A stretch of DNA of 36,567 nucleotides from Flavobacteriales bacterium (GTDB taxonomy: Bacteria; Bacteroidota; Bacteroidia; Flavobacteriales_E; Vicingaceae): assembly GCA_020435335.1 (NCBI GenBank), contig JAGQZT010000119.1, forward strand, positions 1 to 36,567. Reading direction: 5' to 3'. Under the pieces are notes generated by a model. It was not told where the DNA came from, made no database searches, and worked only from the letters and a program-made list of their open reading frames with translations. How positions within the stretch are numbered: the first letter of the stretch is position 1; each line of letters begins with the position of its first letter. A program made the translations under genes and the position numbers. Below are positions 8,805-16,453 of this stretch, piece after piece.

Positions 8805-8827
8805 CTTGGCTTAAAGATAGAAAATCT

Positions 8828-8857
8828 TTCCTGACGAAATGAATTGAAGGTCAGGAA
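8828..8857 (-). terminator. hairpin between MFS and SLC13 genes
   Basis: TTCCTGAC and GTCAGGAA form a perfect 8-bp stem with a 14-base loop. In the minus direction it is followed by a short T-containing run (GATTTTC). It may terminate the MFS transcript or attenuate read-through into the SLC13 gene. Confidence 0.4.
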
Positions 8858-8884
8858 TCAGGATAAATAATGCGAAGGAGCCTG

Positions 8885-10162
8885 TCAGGCTTCCGGTTGC
8901 AGATTCACCAGTTTTTTGTAGTGGATCAGAAGCGGGATCAGTGCCAGGAAGATGAAAATGCCGCAGATGAAGTATGCCCAAATGATGTTGTCGTTCCGGC
9001 TGAAAAATGTGAGGGAAAACAAGCTGATGAAGGTCAGGCGGGTTAATACGTTCAGGGTTTGAAAAACACTGCCGCTGCGCCCGATGATGTGGTTGGGAAT
9101 GTGATTGAACAGGTAGGTGATCCGGAGGACACGGGTTCCGGCATTGGTGATGCCCAGAATGAAACATACGAAAGCCAGGATCCAGGACCGGCTACTGAAG
9201 GCTGTCAGCTCGAACATCAGAATGCTGACGATCATGAGGATAATAACGGCTTTTGTGGTGGTGGTGTTCCGGAATACCCAGCGGATGCCTATTCCTGAAA
9301 GTAAAGCACCGGCGGCATAGAACATTTCGGCACCGGCATAAACGGCCGAAGAAGCATTCAGGTGTTTATTGACATAGATCGGCATCAGCTGATGGATGTG
9401 GATCAGCAGCATGGCGAAGATCGCATAGGAGCAGACCCCGAAATAAAACAACAGCCGCTGATCTTTCAGGAAGCGGGCACCTTGTTTCAGACGCCCATAT
9501 ACCGAGCCGGTATCGATGGATTTTTCCTTAACGGGTGTATAGCGAATTAAACTGACCAGGATAAAGGCTATGAAATAGGTGATGGCATCCATCAGGAAGA
9601 TCTCATGCAGACTCCACGGTTCAATGTTGATGGAAATCCAGCTGCTGATTCCTAAATTGTCGAGAAACTGCTGGTTCACACCGGTGATCAGGATGGCGGC
9701 GAATGCTCCGGAGAGTACGCTGATGGATTGTCCCTGAACTTCGATGAGGGAATTGATCCGGCCATAATCTTTCTTTTCGGTAATCTCCTGTCCGAAGGCA
9801 TAAAGCGTCGGATAATGGATGTTATACGTAAAAAGGGTTGAACAGAATACGGCTCCGATCAGTGCCGTAGGAACCTCTCCGAGGTAAAACCCGGAGAGTG
9901 CAACACTGCCAACAACCAGTCCACCGCAAAGGTTTACGATCATGAAGATGTTCTTACGCGGATATTTATCGACTAATGTTCCGACGTAGAGTCCCCAGAA
10001 AAGAGTAACGCATGTAGCGATTCCGTAAATCATTCCAAAGGTGGAACTTGCATGGAGGATGTCGGAAAAATACCAGGGAATGGCCAGCATACTGATGCCC
10101 TGAGCAAAGCCCGAAACCGCATTGGCAGCGATGAGTAAGGAAAGCGCATTCTTGTTTTTCAA
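8885..10162 (-). CDS. MFS transporter (MFS_3/EntS-like)
   Basis: The 425-residue protein has about 12 hydrophobic segments and the MFS loop 2-3 signature GTLVDKYPRKNIFM (about residues 61-74). The overall pattern fits the MFS_3 group, which includes exporters such as EntS, but the substrate is not evident. The frame begins with TTG (10160-10162), giving MKNKNALSLLIAANAVSGF; there is no ATG upstream in frame before the divergent recX promoter region. A central cytoplasmic loop near residues 205-225 separates the two halves, as expected. The gene is divergent from recX, with 36 bases between the starts. Confidence 0.88.
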   Translation of the reverse strand: MKNKNALSLLIAANAVSGFAQGISMLAIPWYFSDILHASSTFGMIYGIATCVTLFWGLYVGTLVDKYPRKNIFMIVNLCGGLVVGSVALSGFYLGEVPTALIGAVFCSTLFTYNIHYPTLYAFGQEITEKKDYGRINSLIEVQGQSISVLSGAFAAILITGVNQQFLDNLGISSWISINIEPWSLHEIFLMDAITYFIAFILVSLIRYTPVKEKSIDTGSVYGRLKQGARFLKDQRLLFYFGVCSYAIFAMLLIHIHQLMPIYVNKHLNASSAVYAGAEMFYAAGALLSGIGIRWVFRNTTTTKAVIILMIVSILMFELTAFSSRSWILAFVCFILGITNAGTRVLRITYLFNHIPNHIIGRSGSVFQTLNVLTRLTFISLFSLTFFSRNDNIIWAYFICGIFIFLALIPLLIHYKKLVNLQPEA

Positions 10163-10167
10163 ATGGT

Positions 10168-10175
10168 TATTTTTG
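10168..10175 (+). promoter_or_regulatory. -7 promoter element of recX
   Basis: TATTTTTG matches TAnnTTTG, 23 bases ahead of the GTG start of recX, within the 36-base divergent spacer. Confidence 0.5.
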
Positions 10176-10198
10176 TCTGGCTAAATTAGCATTTTACC

Positions 10199-10672
10199 GT
10201 GAAGAAAAGCTACAAAAATATCTCGTACGACAGAGCTCTGGAGAAGGCGCTTCGCTACTGTGCTTACCAGGAAAGAAGCCGGAAGGATGTGTACGATAGA
10301 TTGGAGGCCTGGCAGGTATCATTTTCTGACCGGGATAAGATCGTTGACTACCTGATCGACCTGGATTATCTGAATGAGAAGCGTTTCGTGGAATCGTATA
10401 TCCGGGGGAAGTTTGTCTTCAAAAAATGGGGAAGGAATAAGATCCGCATGGGGCTGGCCCAGAAAGGCCTGAAAGGAAGCCAGGTGGCACAGGCGCTGGA
10501 ACAGGAGATTTCGGATGAAGCTTACCGGGAGGCCATTCAGGATTTGATGCAAAAAAAAATGGACTCCGTTCACGAAGAAGATCCGATGAAAAAAAGGGAT
10601 AAGGTGTATCGTTACCTGCTGGGTAAAGGATTTGAATCGGATTGGATTGTTGAAGGGTTTAATCTTTTGTGA
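10199..10672 (+). CDS. recX: RecX family regulatory protein
   Basis: RecX binds RecA filaments and modulates recombination and the SOS response. The 157-residue protein is all-helical with three-helix RecX repeats. Recognisable parts are ALRYCAYQERSRKDVYDRL (residues about 18-36), VDYLIDLDYLNEKRFVESYIRGK, the WGRNKIRMGLAQKGL segment (about 79-93) and a C-terminal YRYLLGKGFESDWI. It starts with GTG at 10199. recA is not in the window. The final 14 bases overlap the 3' end of the convergent membrane-protein gene. Confidence 0.93.
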   Translation: MKKSYKNISYDRALEKALRYCAYQERSRKDVYDRLEAWQVSFSDRDKIVDYLIDLDYLNEKRFVESYIRGKFVFKKWGRNKIRMGLAQKGLKGSQVAQALEQEISDEAYREAIQDLMQKKMDSVHEEDPMKKRDKVYRYLLGKGFESDWIVEGFNLL

Positions 10673-11234
10673 TGAATTCCCGGTTTTTAACCACCTGAAT
10701 GCCAAATAATCCGTCGGCAACACTGACCCGGAAATAGGTGTTTTCCGAAAAACCATTGAATTCCACGTCGTCTATTTCTACGATCTTACGTTCATCAGAA
10801 AAAGCATTGCCTTCCAAAATTACGCCGTGCGACACGTTATTTCCTTCACCCTCGAGGTAAATTTTCTCGATGCGGTAATCGGTTGTGACCGTATTGTGGC
10901 TGAAGACAAAATTCAGAACGAGGAAAAGGGCAGTCAGGAAGGGCATGAGTCCCAACACATTGAAGACCACCACGTCGTAAAAGATAAAATGAAACCAGTT
11001 CTGGTACCATTTAAAAGGAACGAGAAAGCCGGCCAGCAAGGATCCTGCCAGTATTTGCGCAATTCCGAAAAGGCCGGTTAGCGTAAGTGGGTACATGCCG
11101 ATGATGGTGCCGATCCCGATGAAAAAAGCAAATATGGCAAAGGCCAGGTAGGTGTAACTCCGGTTTTTTACCTTTTGGTAGTGTTCATCACCCGAATGGG
11201 TGGCCACCTCTTTTTTTATGAGTTGTTTATTCAA
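10659..11234 (-). CDS. membrane protein of unknown function
   Basis: I do not recognise a family. The 191-residue protein has four hydrophobic segments between about residues 27 and 110 (YTYLAFAIFAFFIGIG, a second near 48-72, then FHFIFYDVVVFNVL and MPFLTALFLVLNFVF). A soluble C-terminal domain of about 80 residues follows, predicted to be beta-rich (RIEKIYLEGEGNN...HGVILEGNAF). The start is TTG at 11234, which overlaps the stop of the upstream metallo-hydrolase as TTGA and is typical of translational coupling. This decides the start, since no ATG is near. The 3' end overlaps recX by 14 bases. Confidence 0.75.
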   Translation of the reverse strand: MNKQLIKKEVATHSGDEHYQKVKNRSYTYLAFAIFAFFIGIGTIIGMYPLTLTGLFGIAQILAGSLLAGFLVPFKWYQNWFHFIFYDVVVFNVLGLMPFLTALFLVLNFVFSHNTVTTDYRIEKIYLEGEGNNVSHGVILEGNAFSDERKIVEIDDVEFNGFSENTYFRVSVADGLFGIQVVKNREFITKD

Positions 11235-11869
11235 ACTAAAAAGGGGTTGTTTTCCCGTTCAAAGCCAACGGAAGTGCTTGGACCGTGTCCGGAATACACT
11301 TTAAAGTCGTCGCCCAGCGGGAGTAATTTGTTTTTGATGCTCGAGATCAGTGTGTTGTAATCGCCACCGGGGAGATCGGTCCGTCCGATGCTTCCGTAAA
11401 ACAGAACGTCGCCGGCAATGATGAACCGTTCTTCTTGCGATACCAGGGTGATGTGCCCGGCGGAATGGCCGGGAGTGAACAGGACTTCCAGTTGGGAATT
11501 TCCAAAGGTGATGTGATCCCCTTCCTGAAGTAAAACGGTAGGTTCAGGCGATGGTTCGATATGAAATCCGTAAAGGTGCCCGTATTCCGGTGTAGCATGG
11601 AGTGTAGGCAAATCCATGGCGTGCATTTCCAGTCCGATGTTGTATTTGGAAGCCACATAGGCGTTGCCTAACACGTGGTCGATGTGGCAATGGGTATTGA
11701 TGAGTCTGACCGGCTTCAGTTCATTTTGCTGAATAAAGTATGCTAAATCCTGTTGTTCTTCGTTACTATAGCATCCGGGATCGATAATGATGCATTCTTT
11801 GGTCTCGTCGAACAACACGTACGTGTTTTCCTGGAAACCGTTAAATGTGAAATGGTGTACGTTTATCAT
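11231..11869 (-). CDS. metallo-beta-lactamase-fold hydrolase (glyoxalase II-like)
   Basis: The 212-residue protein has the full metal-site set of the family: THCHIDH (H60, H62, D64, H65), H135 in TPGHSAGH, D154 in AGDVLF, and H195 in SGHGPST. The short length, without the C-terminal helical domain of classical glyoxalase II, fits the small YcbL-like group that hydrolyses thioesters such as S-lactoylglutathione analogues. The substrate here is unproven. The stop overlaps the TTG start of the membrane-protein gene, so the two form a coupled pair. It is divergent from the large propeller-barrel gene. Confidence 0.9.
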   Translation of the reverse strand: MINVHHFTFNGFQENTYVLFDETKECIIIDPGCYSNEEQQDLAYFIQQNELKPVRLINTHCHIDHVLGNAYVASKYNIGLEMHAMDLPTLHATPEYGHLYGFHIEPSPEPTVLLQEGDHITFGNSQLEVLFTPGHSAGHITLVSQEERFIIAGDVLFYGSIGRTDLPGGDYNTLISSIKNKLLPLGDDFKVYSGHGPSTSVGFERENNPFLV

Positions 11870-11889
11870 GAATGAGTGCCTTTGCAGAT

Positions 11890-11897
11890 TACTTTTG
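11890..11897 (+). promoter_or_regulatory. -7 promoter element of the propeller-barrel gene
   Basis: TACTTTTG matches TAnnTTTG. It lies 52 bases ahead of the TTG at 11950. Confidence 0.45.
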
Positions 11898-11949
11898 TAA
11901 AAGTATCGACAATCCTCATAAAATCTTTATTTTTACGCATAAACTTTAA

Positions 11950-14900
11950 TTGAGAACGATCAGCTTTTTTAAACGTCATATCCATTCGTTGTATTTTATC
12001 CTGATCCTTGTTTTCGGGTTTCAGGATGTACATGGTCAGTTCTACTACGGCACACAAACAGGCTTTGGGAAGAACAGGGTGCAATACGACTATTTCGAGT
12101 GGAAATACTACCGTTTTCCGCAGTATGAGACCTATTTCTACACAGGCGGCCAGGAGCTGGCCGAATACACGGCTAAAGTCGCTAAAGATTACATCAAAGA
12201 ACAGGAGGACTTTTTTGAATACGAATTGAAAGACAAGATTCAATTCATTATCTACAACAAGCAGTCGCATTTTAAGCAGAGTAATGTGGGGCTCGATCTG
12301 GAAGGGGGTGAGGTAGGAGGGATCACCAACATCATGGGATCCAAAGTTTTTCTGTATTTCGATGGCGATCACGACGAATTTACCCGGCAGATCAAAGAGG
12401 GAATTGCCCAGGTTCTGGTGAACCAACAGGTGTACGGAGCCAGTTGGACCCAGGTGCTTAAGAATTCGAGTCTGCTTACCTTGCCCCAGTGGTATACCAA
12501 AGGATTGACTTCCTACATGGCTGATCCGTGGAACAGCGATGTGGAGAATAGCGTGCGCGATGGTATTCTATCCGGGAAATATAAAAAGTTTAACCGCCTG
12601 TCCGACCGGGATGCCATCATTGCCGGTCACTCCATGTGGGCCTATATCGTTGATACCTACGGCGAGGCAGTGATACCGAACATCCTGTACATGACCCGGG
12701 TAACACAAAGCATTGAGAAAGGTTTTTTGTATGTGCTGGGTATCTCCATGAAGAGCCTCACCAAAGAATGGCTGGACTACTACACCAAGAATTATGAAAA
12801 TCTGGCATCCACTCCCGAAGAAGATTACATTAATAAACAACTTTTTAAGATCAGAAAACGCCGCGATTACCTCCAGTTTAAAGCAAGTCCTGACGGTAAT
12901 AATTTTGCCTATGTAACCAATCAACTGGGTCAGTATAAGATTTACATCTACTACAAGGATGCGGATAAGCGTTACAAGATCTATAAGAAAGAGTTTAAAC
13001 TCGATCGCATCAACGATTACAGCTACCCGGTTCTGGAGTGGCATCCGTCCAGTGAAGTATTGGCATTTGTGACCGAAGAGAAGGGCTTACTGCAAATGTT
13101 GTTTTTTGATATCAACACGGGAGGCATTCAGGTTAAACCGCTCTTTAACATGGAGAAGGTAACGGGCATGGATTACTCCGACAGTGGGAAGGAAATGGTT
13201 TTTTCCGGTGTATACAAAGGACAATCCGACCTTTACCTGTACTATACAGGACCGAATACCCACAAGAAACTGACCAATGATAAATTCGATGATCTCGATC
13301 CTCGCTTCATTGAAAATTCCACCCAGATAGCATTTACATCCAATCGGACTACCGATTCGTTGGGGTATCAGCCTACTGATCTGGAACTCATGGCTAATCA
13401 GAAAGATGTCTGGATATTGCATTACCAGGCGGATGAGCCATACCTGACCAAGGTGAGTGAAACCCCTGCCGTTTCCGAGGGGCAACCTTTTGGAGTTGAC
13501 TCCATGTTGTATTTCCTGGGGGTTCAGGATGGTATAACCACCAGGCTGAGTGCGGTTAAAGACAGTTTTATCACACACATTGATACGGCCATTCATTACC
13601 ACCATTTTTATGATGTAAAACCGGCACAGCAATTCTATAACCGAAGCATTCGCGAGCATAGTATTCTTCAGTCCGGGCAGTATACCGAGATTCTCAAAGA
13701 TGATTACAAATACTACCTGATGTTCCGCGATTTAAACGAACAGCAGGGTGATTTATCATCCGTTACGCCGGAACTCAGGGATACGACTGAGAGGTCTGAG
13801 GAAAACATAACAGCAACACCTAAAAATGCAACCCTGTTAAAAGCAGTACCATTATCAGGCAAGCAGCAGGAAGATACCGAAGATGAAGCGCTGATCAACA
13901 TTTCCAACTATGTTTTTGAAAAGGATAAGGAAAAAATTCAGAAAAATGTGGTCGTTGTGGGTGATGGAGCCAATAAAAAAGACAGTTTGGTCGAATTATT
14001 TAAATTACCCAACCAGCGGAATTACAATTTTTCGTTCTTCAATGATAATTCAGGCATTAAATTCAGTAATTCATTTGTTAACGGTGAATACCAGCAATTT
14101 ACAGGAGGACCGTATACCAGTCCGGGAATGGGAGCTTTCGTTAAGTTCGGGACCATCGACCTCTTTGAGGATTATAAGATTTTCGGAGGAGTCAGGATTT
14201 CCTCCAATACCCGGGAGTACTTCATGACCTTCCAGAATTTGGTCTCCCGCTGGGATAAGGAATATACGGCCTCCCGGACAACATACAACACCCTTGACGG
14301 GAATCTGGCTCTCGGATTCTCCACGAATAGTCTTAAATATTCATTGAAATATCCCTTTAGTGAAGTGTCCAGCATCCGCATGACCCTGGCTTCGAGAAAT
14401 GATCAGGTCGTGTTTAAGTCGACCAACGACCTGACGCTGGCTCAACCGAATTTCAATGAGTTCAGGGTAATCGGAAAGATCGCTTTTGTGTTTGATAATT
14501 CACGGCAGCGGATGACCAACATTTACTATGGAACCAAGTTCAAGTTGTTTGCAGAATACTATCAGGAAGTGGGTGACGGATCCTTTGCATCAACCACCAG
14601 AAAACTCAATAGCGACGGAACTGTTGTTGGTATGGGGAACGGGGAAAATGGTAACATGCAGGTAGTGGGTATGGATCTTAGACATTCCCTGAAGATCAGC
14701 CGGGAGATCGTGTGGGTGAATCGTCTGGCCGGAAGTGCTTCGTTCGGTTATGAAAAGCTCATTTATTACCTTGGAAGTTTGGACGAGTGGATTCCGTTAG
14801 GCGGGCAGCAGCAGTTCATTAATCAGGAAGACATTGATTTTAGCCAGAATTACCGTTTTCACGCGTTGGCAGCGAATATGAGAGGATTTCCTCAGAATAT

Positions 14901-15273
14901 CCGGAGAGGAACAAATTTCGCTGTAGTGAACAGTGAGTTAAGGGTACCCGTGTTTAAGTATTTTATTCGCAGACCCATTCGTTCTAATTTCATCCGTAAT
15001 TTCCAGCTGATCGGATTTACAGATGTGGGATCGGCATGGAGTGGACTGGATCCATGGGGAAAACAGAATTCCGTTGATAAGCGCATCATTGAAGACGGTC
15101 CGGTAAAAGTAACCGTTTACCGCGACATCAACCCGATTGTGGCAGGGTATGGTTTCGGAGTGAGAACTACATTCTTGGGTTATTTTGTTCGTCTGGATTG
15201 GGCCTGGGGCATCGAAGACGGCTTCCGAAAAGACAAACCTCAGTTTTATTTATCGTTAAGTTTGGACATCTAA
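11950..15273 (+). CDS. outer-membrane protein: degenerate peptidase-like domain, TolB-like propeller and Omp85-like barrel
   Basis: This 1107-residue exported protein has three parts. After a signal peptide (residues 1-29, ending DVHG), residues 35-275 resemble a gluzincin/peptidase-MA-like fold. At the expected HExxH position it reads IKEGIAQVL (148-156), and LPQWYTKGLTSY (178-189) stands for the usual PxWFxEGLA. The domain therefore looks catalytically degenerate. Residues 290-560 hold WD40/TolB-like repeats (FKASPDGNNFAYVTN, EWHPSSEVLAFVT, MDYSDSGKEMVFSG, PRFIENSTQIAFTSN). The region from about 690 to the end is a beta-barrel of the surface-antigen/D15 type, with an MRGF motif at 977-980 and a barrel-like C-terminus. 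The start is TTG, supported by the signal peptide. It is followed after 3 bases by a TauE/SafE gene. The partners and the cargo are unknown. Confidence 0.82.
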   Translation: MRTISFFKRHIHSLYFILILVFGFQDVHGQFYYGTQTGFGKNRVQYDYFEWKYYRFPQYETYFYTGGQELAEYTAKVAKDYIKEQEDFFEYELKDKIQFIIYNKQSHFKQSNVGLDLEGGEVGGITNIMGSKVFLYFDGDHDEFTRQIKEGIAQVLVNQQVYGASWTQVLKNSSLLTLPQWYTKGLTSYMADPWNSDVENSVRDGILSGKYKKFNRLSDRDAIIAGHSMWAYIVDTYGEAVIPNILYMTRVTQSIEKGFLYVLGISMKSLTKEWLDYYTKNYENLASTPEEDYINKQLFKIRKRRDYLQFKASPDGNNFAYVTNQLGQYKIYIYYKDADKRYKIYKKEFKLDRINDYSYPVLEWHPSSEVLAFVTEEKGLLQMLFFDINTGGIQVKPLFNMEKVTGMDYSDSGKEMVFSGVYKGQSDLYLYYTGPNTHKKLTNDKFDDLDPRFIENSTQIAFTSNRTTDSLGYQPTDLELMANQKDVWILHYQADEPYLTKVSETPAVSEGQPFGVDSMLYFLGVQDGITTRLSAVKDSFITHIDTAIHYHHFYDVKPAQQFYNRSIREHSILQSGQYTEILKDDYKYYLMFRDLNEQQGDLSSVTPELRDTTERSEENITATPKNATLLKAVPLSGKQQEDTEDEALINISNYVFEKDKEKIQKNVVVVGDGANKKDSLVELFKLPNQRNYNFSFFNDNSGIKFSNSFVNGEYQQFTGGPYTSPGMGAFVKFGTIDLFEDYKIFGGVRISSNTREYFMTFQNLVSRWDKEYTASRTTYNTLDGNLALGFSTNSLKYSLKYPFSEVSSIRMTLASRNDQVVFKSTNDLTLAQPNFNEFRVIGKIAFVFDNSRQRMTNIYYGTKFKLFAEYYQEVGDGSFASTTRKLNSDGTVVGMGNGENGNMQVVGMDLRHSLKISREIVWVNRLAGSASFGYEKLIYYLGSLDEWIPLGGQQQFINQEDIDFSQNYRFHALAANMRGFPQNIRRGTNFAVVNSELRVPVFKYFIRRPIRSNFIRNFQLIGFTDVGSAWSGLDPWGKQNSVDKRIIEDGPVKVTVYRDINPIVAGYGFGVRTTFLGYFVRLDWAWGIEDGFRKDKPQFYLSLSLDI

Positions 15274-15276
15274 ATT

Positions 15277-15651
15277 ATGAGCATTTCAACGTTACTTATA
15301 TTGATTTTAATAGGAATTTCAGCCGGCATGGTGAGTGGTATGGTTGGTGTTGGCGGCGGAATTATCATTGTTCCGGCATTGGTGTACGGATTGGGATTGT
15401 CTCAGTTTGCGGCACAGGGGACGAGCTTAGCGGCCATGTTGCCACCCATCGGTATTTTAGCGGCGTACAACTACTACCGGGCCGATGCGCTTGATTGGAA
15501 ATATGCATTGGTGATCTCTATTGCTTTTGTGTTGGGTGGTTATTTCGGATCAAAACTGACCATTGGTTTTATCAGCGAAGCCACGTTGAAAAAGATTTTC
15601 GGAGGGTTGATGCTGGCCGGAGCCATCAAATTGATTTTCTTTAGTAAATAA
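15277..15651 (+). CDS. half-size TauE/SafE (TSUP) membrane protein
   Basis: The 124-residue protein is the length of one half of a normal TSUP transporter (about 250 residues). It has four hydrophobic segments and the family's glycine-rich motif near the N-terminus (GMVGVGGGIIIVPALVYGLG, residues about 21-40). TSUP proteins move sulfite, sulfoacetate and related anions; a half-size form would be expected to act as a dimer. The complete N-terminus and the clean stop argue against a truncation. It starts 3 bases after the propeller-barrel gene and is probably in the same transcript, though a functional link is not evident. Confidence 0.85.
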   Translation: MSISTLLILILIGISAGMVSGMVGVGGGIIIVPALVYGLGLSQFAAQGTSLAAMLPPIGILAAYNYYRADALDWKYALVISIAFVLGGYFGSKLTIGFISEATLKKIFGGLMLAGAIKLIFFSK

Positions 15652-15668
15652 GACATTCGTTTTAGACG

Positions 15669-15780
15669 TTCTCGATACAATTTTGCTTTGTTTCACTTCG
15701 CAAAACCACTCGAACAGACAAGTGGATTAGTATGGCTGTCACTTGGAGTGTCCTGAGTGAAGGTGTTAATGTAAAAGGAT
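15669..15780. repeat. palindromic repeat, copy A (degenerate 3' end)
   Basis: It starts with TTCTCGATACAATTTTGCTT and shares with copies B and C the internal blocks CACTTCGC, ACCACTCGAA and GGCTGTCACTT. The closing arm is diverged (GTAAAAGGAT in place of GTATCGAGAA), so it is a decayed copy. It is directly followed by copy B. Confidence 0.8.
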
Positions 15781-15786
15781 ATGACG

Positions 15787-15900
15787 TTCTCGATACAATT
15801 TTGCTTCGTTTGCACTCCGCAAAACCACTCGAACGGACAAGGGGGATATGTATGGCTGTCACTTCGAGTGTCCTGAACGAAGTGAAGGATGTATCGAGAA
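15787..15900. repeat. palindromic repeat, copy B
   Basis: The arms TTCTCGATACA and TGTATCGAGAA are perfect 11-bp inverted repeats. Nested inside are CACTCGAA paired with TTCGAGTG, so the whole unit can fold as one long imperfect hairpin. It ends 3 bases before the stop codon of the GIY-YIG gene. Confidence 0.85.
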
Positions 15901-15903
15901 GTG

Positions 15904-16203
15904 TCACACTCTGAAGCGCTTTTTACTTAATTGGATAAGAGTATCATAATTCTCGTCAATGAGTGCCTGTTTCTTTCTTCGAGACCATTTTTTAATTTGC
16001 TTTTCAGTTTCGATGGCAACTTCTACATTAGAGAATTCTGTCAGGAAAACTAATTCAACAGGTCTTCTGCTAAATGTATATGCCGATTTGCTAATTCCTT
16101 CTTGGTGTTCCTGTAATCTTCTGTGAATGTTGTTTGTGATTCCCGTGTAGAAAGAACCATCGCTGCATTTCAAAATGTAAACATAATAAATATGAAATCT
16201 CAT
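15904..16203 (-). CDS. GIY-YIG nuclease-domain protein enclosed by palindromic repeats
   Basis: The 99-residue protein is a single GIY-YIG domain of the small UPF0213/YhbQ-like type. The signature is YYVYILKCSDGSFYTG (residues 6-21), with the helix NNIHRRLQEHQ carrying Arg28/29, the segment TFSRRPVELVF, and the likely metal-binding Glu67 in ETEKQIKKWSRRKK. The ATG at 16203 starts directly at the domain; an upstream TTG would only add residues translated from copy C of the repeat. The stop codon lies 3 bases beyond repeat B, and copy C begins 61 bases before the start. Proteins of this group are structure-specific or uncharacterised nucleases. The repeat setting suggests a mobile or repeat-associated unit; that is inference. 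Confidence 0.9.
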   Translation of the reverse strand: MRFHIYYVYILKCSDGSFYTGITNNIHRRLQEHQEGISKSAYTFSRRPVELVFLTEFSNVEVAIETEKQIKKWSRRKKQALIDENYDTLIQLSKKRFRV

Positions 16204-16264
16204 ATATAACAAATTTCCCGTTGAGGTATTATTCAAGATGTTTTTATTGGAAAATGATGTAAAG

Positions 16265-16377
16265 TTCTCGATACAATTTTGCTTTGTTCCACTCCGCAAA
16301 AACCACTCGAACAGACAAGTGGATTAGTGCGGCTGTCACTTCGAGTGTCCTAAACGAAGTGAAGGATGTATCGAGAA
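16265..16377. repeat. palindromic repeat, copy C
   Basis: It has the same orientation and arms as copy B (TTCTCGATACA ... TGTATCGAGAA, perfect 11-bp inverted ends). It also has a TTTTGC...GCAAAA hairpin and a TCACTTCG...CGAAGTGA stem. It lies upstream of the GIY-YIG start and ends about 50 bases before the promoter of the M20 gene. Confidence 0.85.
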
Positions 16378-16428
16378 GACAAAAACATACTATTCAATAA
16401 AACACGCCCTTCTACTAAAACTAATTAA

Positions 16429-16436
16429 TATCTTTG
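16429..16436 (+). promoter_or_regulatory. -7 promoter element of the M20 amidohydrolase gene
   Basis: TATCTTTG matches TAnnTTTG, 17 bases ahead of the ATG at 16454. Confidence 0.55.
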
Positions 16437-16453
16437 TCCTGAGAAGTTTATTA

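Noticed and set aside
15662..15907. Minus-strand frame of 81 codons downstream of the GIY-YIG stop
   Set aside because: It is made almost entirely of repeat copies A and B and has no domain pattern. It starts inside the GIY-YIG stop region. I treat it as repeat-derived, though its openness is noted in the findings.
16204..16299. In-frame upstream extension of the GIY-YIG gene from a TTG at 16299
   Set aside because: The added residues are translated from repeat copy C, while the ATG at 16203 starts exactly at the conserved domain.
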